Source of the DNA: Echinarachnius parma
Taxonomy: Eukaryota > Echinodermata > Echinoidea > Clypeasteroida > Echinarachniidae
Direction: 5' to 3'
Assembly: GCA_037951105.1 (NCBI GenBank)
Contig: JBAMJV010005504.1
Span: 434,001 to 498,000 of the forward strand
Length of the DNA: 64,000 bases
Made by a program: the position numbers and the translations under genes. Shown one piece after another: positions 1 to 13,600 of this stretch. Numbering within the stretch: the stretch's first letter is position 1; each line of letters opens with the position of its first letter. A model generated the notes under the pieces. That model did no database searches, was not told the DNA's origin, and saw only the letters and a program-made list of their open reading frames with translations.

Positions 1-299
1 AAAAGAGGGAGTCCTCTAGAAACCCCTTATTAAAATTGTGAACGTGATGTTGGTTAAGATTCTGATTCAATAGAGATATCATCAAAAACAATTCAATATC
101 AACTTTTGTATATTTTGGGCTCCAACATTTATTTCAATCGGATGTATTTACATAATATATTTCAGCTGTTTCTGAACCATGCACTTTTGATCAAACAAAG
201 TTCATTTTGCCATTAAAATCACGTGCTCTTTCAAATATTCCATAACCTCACAACTAAATTATTTGTTGAAACGCCCTCTAAACCAAAACTGTACTAAGT
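1..299 (-). mobile_element. TA1 MITE, cut by the window edge
   Basis: It matches the other TA1 copies in reverse orientation: the AGAGATATCATCAA segment, GCTGTTTCTGAACC, TTTGATCAAA, GCTCTTTCAAAT and the subterminal GCGCCCTCT-like stretch, then CCAAAACTGTACTA near 297. The outer TTAA end is eroded. It is downstream of the last visible alkaline phosphatase exon, so probably intronic. Confidence 0.75.
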
Positions 300-481
300 T
301 GAGATGCATATTTAAATGAATGTGTAATACAAAGACAATAATAACATCCCCCACGTAATAGGAAGGGTTCCCCATTTGATTTAGATGGCCAACCATTATC
401 AGGATGTCTTCAATGCTCTTCAACCAAACCTCTAAACATAATAGTACCGGTTTTTAAAGTTTTTTTTTTAAAGATTTAAGC

Positions 482-858
482 CACGGTCTCATCCGACCCA
501 CCTTCTACGTGGGCAAATTCTACCTGGGCGTGGGTAGTACGTGGGTGGCGCACATGTGCTAGGTGGGTGCCACGTAGCTTATATACCTTGCAACGAAGAA
601 AATTCGCAAGTACTACCCACGTACCCCTACGCACCACCCACGCGGTAGCCGCGACAAATCATTGACAAATCATTGCAGACCAAAAATGTCCAATTTTTCT
701 CCACGTAGGAAAATGAAGGCTACGCGGGGGTCAGGTACGGTCAGGTAGCTTGAAATTACTTGCGTAGTGCGCGCGGGCCACCCGCGGAGGGCCACGTACA
801 ATCCCAACATTTCTACGTGGACCCCTCGCTACGCCTACGCGGGTCGGATGAGACCATG
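482..858. mobile_element. Foldback MITE with 18-bp inverted ends
   Basis: The left end CACGGTCTCATCCGACCC (482-499) and the right end GGGTCGGATGAGACCATG (841-858) are inverted repeats with 17 of 18 matches. The interior is GC-rich and repeats the words CTACGTGG, GTGGGT and ACGCGGG in both orientations. No target duplication or protein is evident. The superfamily is not assigned. Confidence 0.7.
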
Positions 859-1452
859 TCTTTCTGGAGCCGGGGAATTGTGGCCCCCGAAATTACTATG
901 GTAATTCCAATTTGTTTTCATCACAAACTACAAAACAAAATATTATTTCCGACTTTTTGTGGGTCGGTTTTGAGCTGGATGGTCACATAATGCATTTTAA
1001 AACGTTTTCTTTTGCAGAAAAGTTGTAATGGTCATATTATTACTAACAGCTACATTTTACTTCAAATTACAAACTTCCCTTTCATTTTCTGGATAATGAG
1101 ATACAAACATGACTAGATATTTCTTTCGTGGTATGGAATTCTTTCGTACCCATACAACAACTGATTTTGTTGTTTTATTTAATTTCTAACAATTAGGCAA
1201 CTATTTTGAGACCCAAAACAAACATGTAAAATGAAAACAAGACCAAATAATGTTGTATCTCTTTTTATGAAAATTATATTTCCGTTGGGTTTGTACACAA
1301 AGCACGAACATTATCAATTTCCGGGATGACATGTAAGGATACAAAAGGTGACGTGCATTTGGAATGGTAGCTCTGATTTTCGTAAATTTTGTATTAAAAG
1401 ATGTGCAAGACGTCAAAGGAAAAACGCCAAGAAGCGTCGGGGCGACATCTTC
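859..1452. other. No gene or repeat recognised
   Basis: AT-rich sequence, presumably intronic or 3' flank of the alkaline phosphatase gene. The short open frames here resemble nothing known to me. Confidence 0.5.
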
Positions 1453-1951
1453 ACGGCCCGAATTCTCATTAATGGCTCAACTTTAGTCTGGGCTAAAAAG
1501 ATAGAAATTACTAGCAACAAGTTTAATCGTTTCACACCTGTGACATTTCACTAGCCAATTGATGGTAGTTATGTGCCACCAGAGACATTCTAATTGTTTC
1601 GTTTCATTATCCATCAATCCCTCTAGTTTTGCTTAGGCAATATAGCAAAGGATCGCTTGGAATTTGAATCATAGTGTAGCCAGTCATTAGTAATATAATG
1701 TCTTGGATCATCCAGGACATTATATTACTGGTGAGTGGTTATACTTAACTGAAATGTCAATCCACCTTTTGTCCTGATTTATAATATGAATAGAGGGATT
1801 GATGGATAAAGAAAAGAAACAATTAGACTGTCTCCGGTGGCACATGGCTAGTGAAATGTCACAGGTGTGAAACGGTTTAACATGTTGCTGATCATTTTTT
1901 ATATTTTTAGCCCAGACTAAAGTTGAGCCACTGATGAGAATTCGGGCCGTT
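1453..1951. mobile_element. Foldback MITE, full copy
   Basis: An imperfect 0.5-kb palindrome. The left arm starts ACGGCCCGAATTCTCATTAA and the right arm ends GATGAGAATTCGGGCCGT. Inner paired words include CTTTAGTCTGGGCTAAAAA, TCACACCTGTGACATTTCAC, TGTGCCACC and ATCCATCAATCCCTCTA. The centre (about 1687-1735) is itself a palindrome around ATCATCC. It abuts the last visible alkaline phosphatase exon. A right-half copy lies at 36715-36940. Confidence 0.85.
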
Positions 1952-2046
1952 ATACCCCGGCTCTATGGGTTAAGTAACAGAGAAGTATTGAATTATATTA
2001 TACACTTTGAGATGACATAATAATGGAAGTAGGAATATCCCCTAAC

Positions 2047-2238
2047 CAAGAATAGGGTTTCCCCTAGTCGGGTAACCAGCCATAGTCATCACGTGTGCGT
2101 GGTCAGCCGTGACTACGATCAGGGTGTCTTCTGTGCTCGTCAGCATGAGTGCGACCTCTACGGCATCATCAAGTGCCAGAGTGTCCGTGAGCGCGTCGCG
2201 TGCCATCCCGTCGTGGTGCCCGTGGTCGATGCGGCCAG
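2047..2238 (-). CDS. ALP: Alkaline phosphatase exon with RIDHGHH and TADHAH (last seen)
   Basis: 192 nt, acceptor TTATTGTCTACAG, donor ATTCTTG|GTTAGGGG, phase 1 in and out. The peptide starts [20 protein letters not shown] and ends [14 protein letters not shown], with [15 protein letters not shown]-type core (here [18 protein letters not shown]). Asp and His of RIDHGHH and Asp-His of TADH are zinc ligands. An intron of about 8.6 kb, full of transposons, separates it from the preceding exon. The C-terminal part with the last zinc histidine must lie below position 1, since 1-2046 shows no match on the minus strand. Confidence 0.95.
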
Positions 2239-5200
2239 CTGTAGACAATAACATTAATGAGAAATTAATCATGTGTATTATGGATGAACTTTATCATGGA
2301 CTTTTTAAAATGCCCAATGGCATTCAAAATTGAAATATTAAGTCATGAGATACATAATTTAACTGGGCCTACCACTGTTTCCCTTATATATCAGTCGGTA
2401 TTATCTCTGTTTCGAGTTTATTAATATTGGGCTACATCATAACACATACACAAATGTTTCTCATATAATATATAATATACAATACACATGATGATTGAAA
2501 GTATATAAGAGATATGATCCCTGTTTTAATTTAACTAATTTTTCAATACGTGAGCTAATTACTTATCATCGTGATAGGGTGAGGAGATGAACCACACACT
2601 TTGAATGTTTACAGTCAATGCATGTATTAGAAGACGCACTCTGTTATTAGCAGGTCCGTGTATCAACTGGTGACATTACGAATTGGCATTCCATAGAGAC
2701 CGGGTACGCAATCTAATAAATATATATAATATATAATCCTTTGGAATGCGAGTTTCAACAATAGGTGATGAAGTGACTCCCCTTAAATACTGGGTCATGG
2801 CCTACTTTCGAACTGCAAGTTGACCACGAGACATGACACGTGATGATAATCCCTCTGCCTATAATTACATGCCCGACCCCAAGGTTAATGTTATACTCAA
2901 TCAAAGTCAAAGGGTTTTAATGTGGCAGATTTCCAACCCTTTCTATCCCAAAACAAGTGCTCTATTAGGTTACTTTAATAATTACATACTTTTATGCCGT
3001 AACCGATAGGGCATATTTTATACTAAATGAACAAACGTGTCTTCTCAGAATCCACCGCCAAAGAGAAGCATAACTCGTCACCTTTATCATTTCGGTAGCC
3101 CATAACCCAGGTCTACGAACCCTGTAACAATGCACGGCCCCTTGGCCAAAATGTATTATTTGTTTCACAGAGGCAACAGGGAACTGCCTGTGTCTGTGAT
3201 TTCAGTCAAAAGTCTTTAATTCCGAAATCAAAATAAAGTTAATGAAGCACATTATCATAACAAAATAGAGAAAACAGCCATTCTCCCAGGCTCCCACATT
3301 CTCTCAATTTTTGAGGGAAAAGTATATATCCGAAACTAGGTTAATATGCCAACGAGGCTGGTCTATACACACTATGCCAATCTGTTGAAGACAGCTAAAT
3401 ATTTATCCCACGAACGAGATTGTTGTAGTCTTATATATTTAGTCACATACACCTGTCACAAGGTCGTTGTAGTCTTATATCTTTAGTCACATACACCTGT
3501 CACAAGGTCGTTGTATTTAGTCTTATATCTTTAGTCACATACACATGTCACGAGGTCGTTGTAGTCTTATATCTTTAGTCACATATACCTGTCACAAGGT
3601 CGTTGTAGTCTTATATCTTTAGTCACATACACCTGTCACAAGGTCGTTGTAGTCTTATATCTTTAGTCACATACACCTGTCACAAGGTCGTTGTAGTCTT
3701 ATATCTTTAGTCACATATACCTGTCACAAGGTCGTTGTAGTCTTATATCTTTAGTCACATACACCTGTCACAATGTCGTTGTAGTCTTATATCTTTAGTT
3801 ACATACACCTGTCACAAGGTCGTGTTTCCCATGCCATTCGACAAGGCATCGTGTCTGAGGAATGCCCAGGAACAACTGACGAACGCGACTATCATACGAG
3901 CAGCGGCTGCTCACGGCCGCAGCCTCCTTTAGTCGTTTCTGACATTCAGTCACGAGGCCTTGTCAACAGGATATGTTTCCCACGATCTGTGCTATTCACC
4001 AATATAACCGAGGCCTTGTTCGACTTCTTCGTGTAACAAGATTCACCATCGCTACCTATATAAATGTGAGTCTTGGGCCATCACAAAGAATGACAGAAAG
4101 GAAATTAGATGTGGTGCTACAGAATGCGTTTGCAAAGATAACAAGACAGAAATTTGCATTCCGAACAAAATCGGAGCAGACTTAACTATCAGAATTTGGG
4201 GAATTGTGGAAAGAAAATTAGAGCACTTTGGGCATATGCAAGGAGCAACTGAAGGAAGTGTGGTAGAGGTCATCCACCGATATCTCGGACTGACGATATA
4301 AAAAAAAGAGTGTCTAGAGAAGGGAATGAAGGGTGCAAAACACTTGGTAGAAGATAGAGTGTCTACACTATATTCGCAATGTCCACCGATATCTTGGACT
4401 GATGATATGAAGAGTGACTGGAGAAGCAATGAAAGGTACAACACACTTGGCAGATGTGGGGTCCGGGAAAGGGGTATGACGTGCTCTTGTGAAGACCACA
4501 ACAGGCACTCTGCACCACCACCTGAAGTTAATGATGATGCATTAACACACACTCACAGGCATATATACATTCTGAGTTTCTGACTATACTCGATGTATCG
4601 GTTACAGTCCGTTATTCCGAAGGTTCGTTATTCCGAAGGTTCGGTTATTCCGAAGGTTCGGTTATTCCGAAGGTTCGGTTATTCCGAAGGTTCGTTATTC
4701 CGAAGGTTCGTTATTCCGAAGGTTCGTTATTCCGAAGGTTCGCTATTCCGAATATAAATTCGGGTTCGTTATTACGAAGGTTCGTTATTTCGAAGGTTCG
4801 TAAATCCGAAAATAAAATCGGGTTCGTTATTCCGAAGGTTCGTTAATCCGAAAATAAAATCGGGTTCGTTATTCCGAAGGTTCGTTATTCCGAAGGTTCG
4901 TTAGTCCGAAAATAAAATCGGGTTCGTTATTCCGAAGGTTCGTTAGTCCTAAAATGAAATAGGGTTCGTTAATCCGAAAATGAAATAAATACGACGTAAA
5001 GAAAAGGGTTTGATTTCAATTAAGCAATGTTGCCTAAGCAAATTGATTTAGAGCAGTGTGGACCTGGGAATGGGGATTAATCGTACTCTAATTGCCGCAT
5101 CTGCATGCATGCTGCTACCAATAATAATATTAATAATCATGATCTTTTTAAGGTTTTGCATTTCGATTCGTCTTCACTGTGTGTGTCAGGCGCGCCAAAA

Positions 5201-8200
5201 GAAGTGTTTGACTGGGGGGGGGGGGGGGGGGTGCTTAATTTACAAAAACGGGACCGAGACCAATTTTATCGCGGCCCAGACCACCTGCCGAATTATTTCT
5301 AGACCGAGACAATTGGGGGTTAGGGGGCGTCGCCATTTTTTTTGCGGCCGGCGGTGGAGACAAATAAAAAGTGGACTCTACACCGTAAAATAGTGGACTA
5401 ATGGGGGGGGGGGGGGGGGGGGGGGGTGAGTACGCACCCAACACAACAAAAACTTAACCGTCTAAACTCAAGGGTAGGCTCATTGAGCCCCCCACCCCCC
5501 CCCCCCCCCCCCCCGACAACTCGACGGCAACCCAGCTCCCGCTATTTCATTTTCGGATTAACGAACCCTATTTCATTTTCGGACTGACGAAACTTCGGAA
5601 TAACGAACCTTCGGAATAAACGAACCCGATTTTATTTTCGGACTAACGAACCTTCGGAATAACGAACCCGATTTTATTTTCGGATTAACGAACCTTCGGA
5701 ATAACGAACCTTCGGAATAACGAACCCGCTTTTATTTTAGGAATAGCGAGCCTTCGGAATAACGAACACTCGGAATAACGAACCTTCGGAATAACGAACC
5801 TTCGGAATAATGCAACAAATGTTCGGATTAACGAACCCTATTTCATTTTCGGATTAACGAACCCTCAGGTATACGTAATTTGCGTGTTCGGAATAACGAA
5901 CCTTTGGAATAACGAAGCGCACCCGATGTCCGATATATCACTATTGATAGCATTTGATAAATATGTGTGTATGGAAGCTTTAAATTGCTTCATGTGAACA
6001 ATTTAATCACATGTTATACTACACACGTATTTACTATATTATAGGAGTTATCAAACCTTTATAGCAACAACAGTTGCGTTTATGATTTTGTTATGATTTT
6101 TTTGTATACGCTTCCACGTAACTGTTGAATAAATATTGTTTTACTTTTTTTAGGCAAACACTACATGGACTAATTACAAGCAGCCTGTTAGCATCTTTTC
6201 CCTTTAAACTCAGGCTGCAATCCAGTTACGTAAACTTTTGTTAACAATTTTGGAGCGCCATTTGTATATAAACTGATGTGGAAAGAACCGTTTTTACTTT
6301 GATCAATGTTTGAGCTACACATTTGCCAATGACACAAAGTAAAGTTCTATGTTCAGATGGTGAATTTTGCTTCAGTGCCGCTGGTTACCAAGCACCAACG
6401 GTCGTATTAACAAATGTGCAGAACATCGTTTTATACCGCGGTTTAAAATTCCAGCCATATTCGGCCAAAATGTAAAGCTAGTGTGCGCCACAGCCTCCAT
6501 CATTGGGGTTTATTTAGTAGCTATATAAGGTCATCCTTATCCCGACTTCAATATGCCATAGAGCACCGTTCTACTCAATGACGTATACACTGTATCGCCC
6601 CTGTCCCTTGGCTTTACAAACACAATATAACTGGTCAAAGGTGAAACGATCTCAACTCATCTGAATCTGCCTCCGTATATCAAGTCGAGTCAAACTAAAC
6701 AAGAAAGTATGACTAGGTTCTCCATTCTGACAATCTCCCCACTATTTCATTCAACACATCATCAGTGTTTGTTCTTCATTTGTGTTTATCTATTAAATTA
6801 CGTCCTTATCCTAACTCAGTAAATATACAGATATAAATTTTATGCGAAAATCATACCAACACTAAGTTTTAGATGAGTTTTAATTTTAGATAAACATTTA
6901 ATTTCTAAATTAACGACACTCATACCAGCGATAATATTGATAATCGTATCAATATTTGTAACACGTCAAATAAAATTAACTTATAATAAAATAAAGAAAG
7001 AATTATAAACATATAATTAATCATACAGACAAATATAAAAAACAAATAGAACCCAATGGCAAATGAATATATATAATATATATCAAAAGGTAAGTGGAAG
7101 TTTTCGAGTGTATATTTATATACGATGTAGATATACTTTAGCGAGCTTTCGCCACCCCGTCTCTGACATTTCGACCTACTTTGTGTATCTACGATGTTAT
7201 TCTAGCAATAAACTGTCCATCCCAGGATAACGTTTGCAACAGTTGCTGTCATCCACAAGAAAAACAACAACCTTCCTTAATTTAATCGGTTGAAAACTCT
7301 CATTTTTGTTTTCTTATTTCCATCAATAAATCGTCATGCCCTTCACTATCTATCGGAGACATCTCTCAATCGTGGTTTGTGAAGATTACAGTTTATACCA
7401 TCAAATCAATGTATATCTTATTATCTATCATCAAACAGCAAAATATGTTTGACAGACAGTTCCTCACAATATAACAACTGAGCAGCATTTTACATGTTAC
7501 CCACATTTTCATTCACACATTAAAAAATGACAGATGTCGTCATGTTCGTGCAGTATTAATCCAACTCTACCTATAGATATATATCCATATTCTGTAAAAG
7601 CACGGAAGGCATAACTCGGAATATGATATGTCAATACTACGTGTGTAAAGGACCATCGTGCTAATTCTTCTACAAACAAAAAGGAATTCTGTATTCGCTA
7701 TGTTTATGCAGACTGTGGTATTTGAATTTAAATCTGTACATCCATGAATTTGATATATTTAAAGAATATTGACTGGCCTTGAGGGAGACACGGCAAATAT
7801 TGCCTGAACTAGATTCATATTGCCCGAGTCGAAGACGAGGGCAATATGGATCTAGTGAGGGCAATATTTGTAGTGTAGCCCGAAAGTCCAGTCAATATTG
7901 TAATTATTAACTAATCAGACATCTCGAGCGAACATGCTATATATTAATTTAAAGGGTACAAATTGCACAATTCTTACAATTATTGAACGATGTTTAAACT
8001 TCAAGTTTTAACCAAAATGTCATCTTGACTTCATCCCAGTTTGTAAAGAATCATTACTTAGCTAGCGCGTAACACATTGTTACGTCATAATTAGACACGC
8101 GCAAATCATTGATAAACGCGCGTATGAATTTGCGCACTCATGCTGTTAGCGCGCCTTCATCTCGGATAAATATTATTAGCTGCATTCAGACGATAAAAGC

Positions 8201-10621
8201 CAATCTCGTGGTTATCTTGTGGTTATCTTGTGGTTTGCAATTCTTAAGAATATCTTGTGGTTAGCGCTCGTTTGAACACGCAAAACTCGTGGTTATCTTG
8301 TGGTTTCCAAACCACGAGATTGCGCGCACTGCAAAATATGCGCAATCTCGTGGTTATCTTGTGGTTATCTTGTGGTTTGCAAACCACAAGATAACCACAA
8401 GATACTAGCCGCATTCAGACGATAAAAGCAAATCTCGTGGTTATCTTGTGGTTATCTTGTGGTTTGCAATTCTTAAGAATATCTTGTGGTTTGCGCTCGT
8501 TTGAACACGCAAAACTCGTGGTTATCTTGTGGTTTCCAAACCACGAGATTGCGCACACTGCAAAAAATGCGCAATCTCGTGGTTATCTTGTGGTTATCTT
8601 GTGGTTTGCAAACCACAAGATAACCACAAGATACTTGTAAGATTTTGCGCAGAATGAGCGCGCGATAAGCGCGCGACTGCGCGCAGTCTACTTTTTTTAC
8701 CGTCTGAACACAATCAGCTTCGAGACTCGTGGTTTGGGTTGACCTCATGACCGAGATATGCTTCCGGTGTGAAAACAAGTCAAGTGAGCGCGCGTGACCT
8801 CAAATGAGAAAGGCGCGCATGCTACTTCCGGTTTTAATTCTTAAGAATTGCAACTCTCGAGAATTGGCATCGTTTGAACACACATTTTGAAGTTCTTAAG
8901 AATTGCAATTCTTAAGAATTGCAATTCTTAAGAACTTGGCTTTCATCGTCTGAATACGGCTACTTGTAAGATTTTGCGCAGAATGAGCGCGCGATAAGCG
9001 CGCGACTGCGCGCAGTCTATTTTTTTTACCGTCTGAACACAATCAGATTCGAGACTCGTGGTTTGGGTTAACCTCATGACCGAGATATGCTTCCGGTGTG
9101 AAAACAAGTCAAGTGAGTGCGCGTGACCTCAAATGAGAAAGGCGCGCACACTACTTCCGGTTTTAATTCTTAAGAATTGCAACTCTCGAGAATTGGCATC
9201 GTTTGAACACACATTTTGAAGTTCTTAAGAATTGCAATTATATTTGTAATGCTTGTTTGGTGATTATGATTATTTTAATAATAATTATTCAATAAATGGT
9301 TATTAGATACCTTAAAGGGGACCACCAGGCAAAGGACAACACATTATTATATGTTTTTGGTACCGTTTTGTGATATCAAATAGATACCCAACATTTTGCA
9401 AAGGGTTGTGTAATTCATAAACAAAGCAATTAATTTCCACCACTTACGGAACCACGGCTATCTCGTGGTTCCACACGGGCCAGGCATTTGAGAGTGCGCC
9501 AATGCAATGCACGCGTACGTCAATAGAATCCCGGATGATTCGCTCGCTCTGCATAGAGCGCCGCTGGCTCTGCTCGCATAATAGTCTGCGCATTCAGACC
9601 GCATGACCGCATGGCTGAGAATGGTGATGCGTTTTCCAATTATATATTTTTTCTGAAAACATATTTTTGTGAACTTATTGAAGGAATGGAATACTAAAGA
9701 TGTTACCTTTCTATAAAAAGATTATTATTTTTGGGTGGTGGTACCCTTTAATTAAAAATAATAATAATAATTGTGAAATGTTCGTATAAACATTTATATG
9801 AATCAGAATTAATTCATTTAAATGTTTAATTCAAAGACGCAAAACAAAAATTAAATGAGATTATAGAATTTGCTACTTAATTTTTAAATATACATAGGCA
9901 CATGTATAATTATGTTTATAAATTGTTGTATAAAATATACTATTATTAAACATAATAATTATGTAAAATATAAATTCAGAGAGTAAAAATTCATGTTTAT
10001 TTATTTCATGTTTGATATCATGTTGGTATATACACATAATGCATTTCTAGTTTTGGGGAATTAAAAGGGATAGTCGAGTTTTGGTATAGAGGGCGCTACA
10101 CAAAATAATTTTGTGTGAGATGATGAAATTCAAAAGAGCATACAATTTTAATGACAGAATAAACTTTATTTGATCAAAATCGGTTCGGAAATGGCTGAAA
10201 TATCCATAAACATAACCATTTTTAATAATTGTGGGGCCCCACAATTATTCAATAATGTTGAACCAGCCGTTAACAACAATTTTTAAATGCTTGCTCTTTT
10301 AAAAATTGTACAAAACGTGTTTTTAAATAGTTGTTGATGATCTCTCTATCTAATCACTATTTCAACAAAACATCACATGCACAATATTTTATATAACATG
10401 GTTGAAACCGATGAGGGTTTAGAGAGCGCCCTCTTGGGTTTTAACGGCACTTTTTGAATGATAACATGCCTTTTAATTAGTCATTTGTAATTTTGTTACT
10501 CCTTTTGAGCAAGATGGAGTTACAAGTTACAACTGGCAGGTTTTGGTTACTAAAGTTTGACCAAAACTGTACTCTCTTTACCAGAACTCAACTATCCCTT
10601 TAAGTCTAAATATAATATACC

Positions 10622-10656
<35 letters not shown>

Positions 10657-13600
10657 CCAAATAAATGGAACTGTGGTACTCGTTGATAACAAATATAACT
10701 CATAAACGTTCACAGTACGCTTGTTTGTATTAGTTACTTGTTAATTGTTAAGGATTTGCTGCATATACGAAAGAAAATGATATTTTAAGTGTGTGATATC
10801 TGCAATTAATATGATATATTACTACAATATAGGGTTACCCTGACCTAGATAACTCACCTTCTACAAACAGAAAGAATCCGTCGTCGCTATTTCTCTGCAG
10901 TATTTTGATAGCTTTCTTTGTCATCTGAGCGAGTGAGGGTTCCCCTGCACGGTCCCACCGTCTGTCTGCTTCATATTTCATATGACTTGGCTGGAAAAGA
11001 CCTACATCATACAAGAAAGAAGATGCTCTTATCATGTACATACATTTCTATATTGATTTGTTTGAACATTGATTTGATTCTGACAATCATATTGATACAC
11101 ACAAACAAAAGAAAGAAGATCATTGTTATAGAGTGGTGATGTAGCTTTGTCTTTTTTCCAGTGTGTTAATAACTTATACATTTGATAAAAATTTTATAAC
11201 AATCTAGTATTAAACATTGTCCAAATCCACAAAACTTACTCAGAAGTCAGAATTCTGGGGTTCTCTCATACCTTGTTGTATTCGTAATGCCAATAAAAGC
11301 ATATAACAGGATTGAAGTGTTCGGATTTTTAATTATAACTGTGTACAAAGTCAGTGCATGAGTCTGCGAATATCACTTTGCATTTTCGCTCATTTATCGG
11401 CCGTATAACATCCATTTAACGTGACATTTTCACATATTACTAAGCAGACAAATTACAAAGATACACATTTTTTGTATCAACCATTCAAAGTTAATAGATC
11501 CCTTTAAAGATTCAAATCATCTTCATATGTTTATGAAGAGAGAAAGAGAGTATCTTGAAATGCTTGATTTTCGTATAGAAATCCGTAGTATCTATATCAT
11601 CGTATATTTTTATTGATTTAAGATGTATTCTTTAAATACCTCAATTTCCTCTCAATGCTAAGAAATTTACAGCAGGAACTTAAAAAGCTGTTTTAGTTGT
11701 TATGCCATACGTACAGCGCAAAAATGATTATTTTATAATAACATTTATTCTTGGGGTACACTGCAAAGATCAAGTCAACATTTCAGAGATACCTTGTGCT
11801 AGTCTGTCTCATAAGAACATAAGTCTGCGCTCACGTAACGACCGTCTGCGACCATCTCGAGTATTGTTCAAATATTTAAAGAAGAAGTATACTTTTACAG
11901 AACAAAAAAACAAACCGTATATTGTTTTTACCGATAAGATGGTCAGTTTTCTCCGGGTCGACGCGGTTAAAGTCCTGCAGGTTCCAGACGTATTGTGCTC
12001 TGGTCGGATTCTTGTCCGACAACCAGTCTGCGATCAAGTTACGACCATCGAGACGCTGACCAAAGTCGCCATCATACTCGGGATCTTCGACGTCGCGCGG
12101 CGTCAGTTCTCGTCGACCACCGCCCATGATGACCTGCAGAAAGGAGTAAGTTCAGAAATAAAAATCACAACGATCAGAAACTTATCGATTTCTGGGCCAT
12201 TCTTGGCAAAATGAGTCGTGAAATGCATTTTTACAAAAATGATAACATCAAAAACAAGAGTAAATTATAGATAGTTCATTTTTATTATTTTTGCACATAA
12301 TTTAGAAAAGGCCAAAGTAAAAGTGAATATCGTCGTTTGAAAACGAGAAGGGCACCAATTCACTTTTTGTTCTTCTAAGATAATCATTTCAAGTCGGGGA
12401 GCCTTGTAGAAACCCAATATGACTCCCTTTTATTCTGTAAAACTATTTCCAAAATGAAATATTACTATCATCTGAATAATTGACATAACAATAATTATTA
12501 TAGAGAAGGCTCAGACCAATAATTATTATGTAGCACTCAATTTAGCAACAGCAATAACATTACTTTATATTTCGGATTGCCTCATTTTGGTTATTTAATA
12601 TCAACAAAGAAAGTCTTAAATGTTGCTTGTAAGTATCGGTTTCCATGGTGGTGTATATAATACGTGAGGTATGCGGTTGCACCATGTGAGATGGGTGGAT
12701 TGGTGAGTCCTGAAAAGGACTATGGTAGTCCTAGAAAGGACTGTTGTTAGTCCTAGAAAGGACTGTTGGTGTAGTCCTGAAAAGGACTGTTGGTATTCTT
12801 TCTAGGAGAGTTCTAAAAAGAACTATTAGTAGTCCTAGAAAGGACTGTTGGTAGTTCTAAAAAGGACAGTTGGTAGTCCTAGAAAGGACTGTTGGTAGTC
12901 CTAGAAAGGACTGTTGGTTTGCGAGGAGAGGGTGGATGGTAGGAGAGGGCTCGACGTTTCGAATAGGTTGACTATCCGACATCAGGAGTGAAAGAAAGTC
13001 TTACGTTGAAGTTCTTCCCGTTCTCTACGAGTTGGAGCGCGATGTCCTTACAGCCTTCCCTAACCGTATTATCATCGAGGTCGTGGTCATTTTCCCATCG
13101 TCTGTCCGGCGTGTGCGCGTACAGCGCAGCAGGCGACGCGTGTGTTACGCGCGCAGTCGACACCAAACCCGTGCGCTTACCTTAGAAAGAAAATATGTTA
13201 CAGTAAAGAAAACATTGATAAAATAAAGTTCCGTTTTTATGAACATTCTCAAACTTGGTGAAGGGAACAATAATAGCAAACACTTTGTAGGGCTAACCCG
13301 GCTAAGAACATTTCTTCACCTGTCAATATAACGGTGCCGGTTGGCTATCTTTATGATAATTTGGCACTATGATGTTGGCTTAACATCTGGTCTCTGTTGC
13401 TAATATTGAATGAATATAACTAACCATGTTAAAGTTTAGTTCTTACCTGCTTTCAAAGAATCTATCATGATGGACTCCACCGCCGCGCCCTCTATTGTCG
13501 AGCATTTGCCACGCTGGACCCGGTCATCGACCCCAAGTGTGCCAAACTTGCTCTTGATTCCACACAGATAGGCTGTGGCCGTTCCTGCAGAATCGGGAAC

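Larger units (their letters stand above)
8179..9240. mobile_element. Palindrome-mosaic element with tandem duplications
   Basis: Ends near 8182 (GCATTCAGACGATAAAAGCC) and 8941-8960 (TTTCATCGTCTGAATACGGC) form an inverted repeat. A 229-bp unit starts at 8182 and again at 8411. A 329-bp unit starts at 8632 and again at 8961, running to about 9240. Palindromes of 48-50 bp occur at 8355-8404, 8584-8633 and 8890-8937. The words CTCGTGG, ATCTTGTGG, TTCTTAAGAATT and (G/A)TCGT(C/T)TGAACAC recur throughout, and CpG-rich blocks alternate with AT-rich ones. It lies in the long alkaline phosphatase intron. Confidence 0.85.

Noticed and set aside
4052-4552. 166-codon minus-strand frame
   Set aside because: Antisense of the LINE remnant, whose recognisable residues are on the plus strand.
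11702-12214. 170-codon open frame on the plus strand
   Set aside because: It is the antisense of the alkaline phosphatase exon at 11932-12133, which has clear homology and splice sites on the minus strand.
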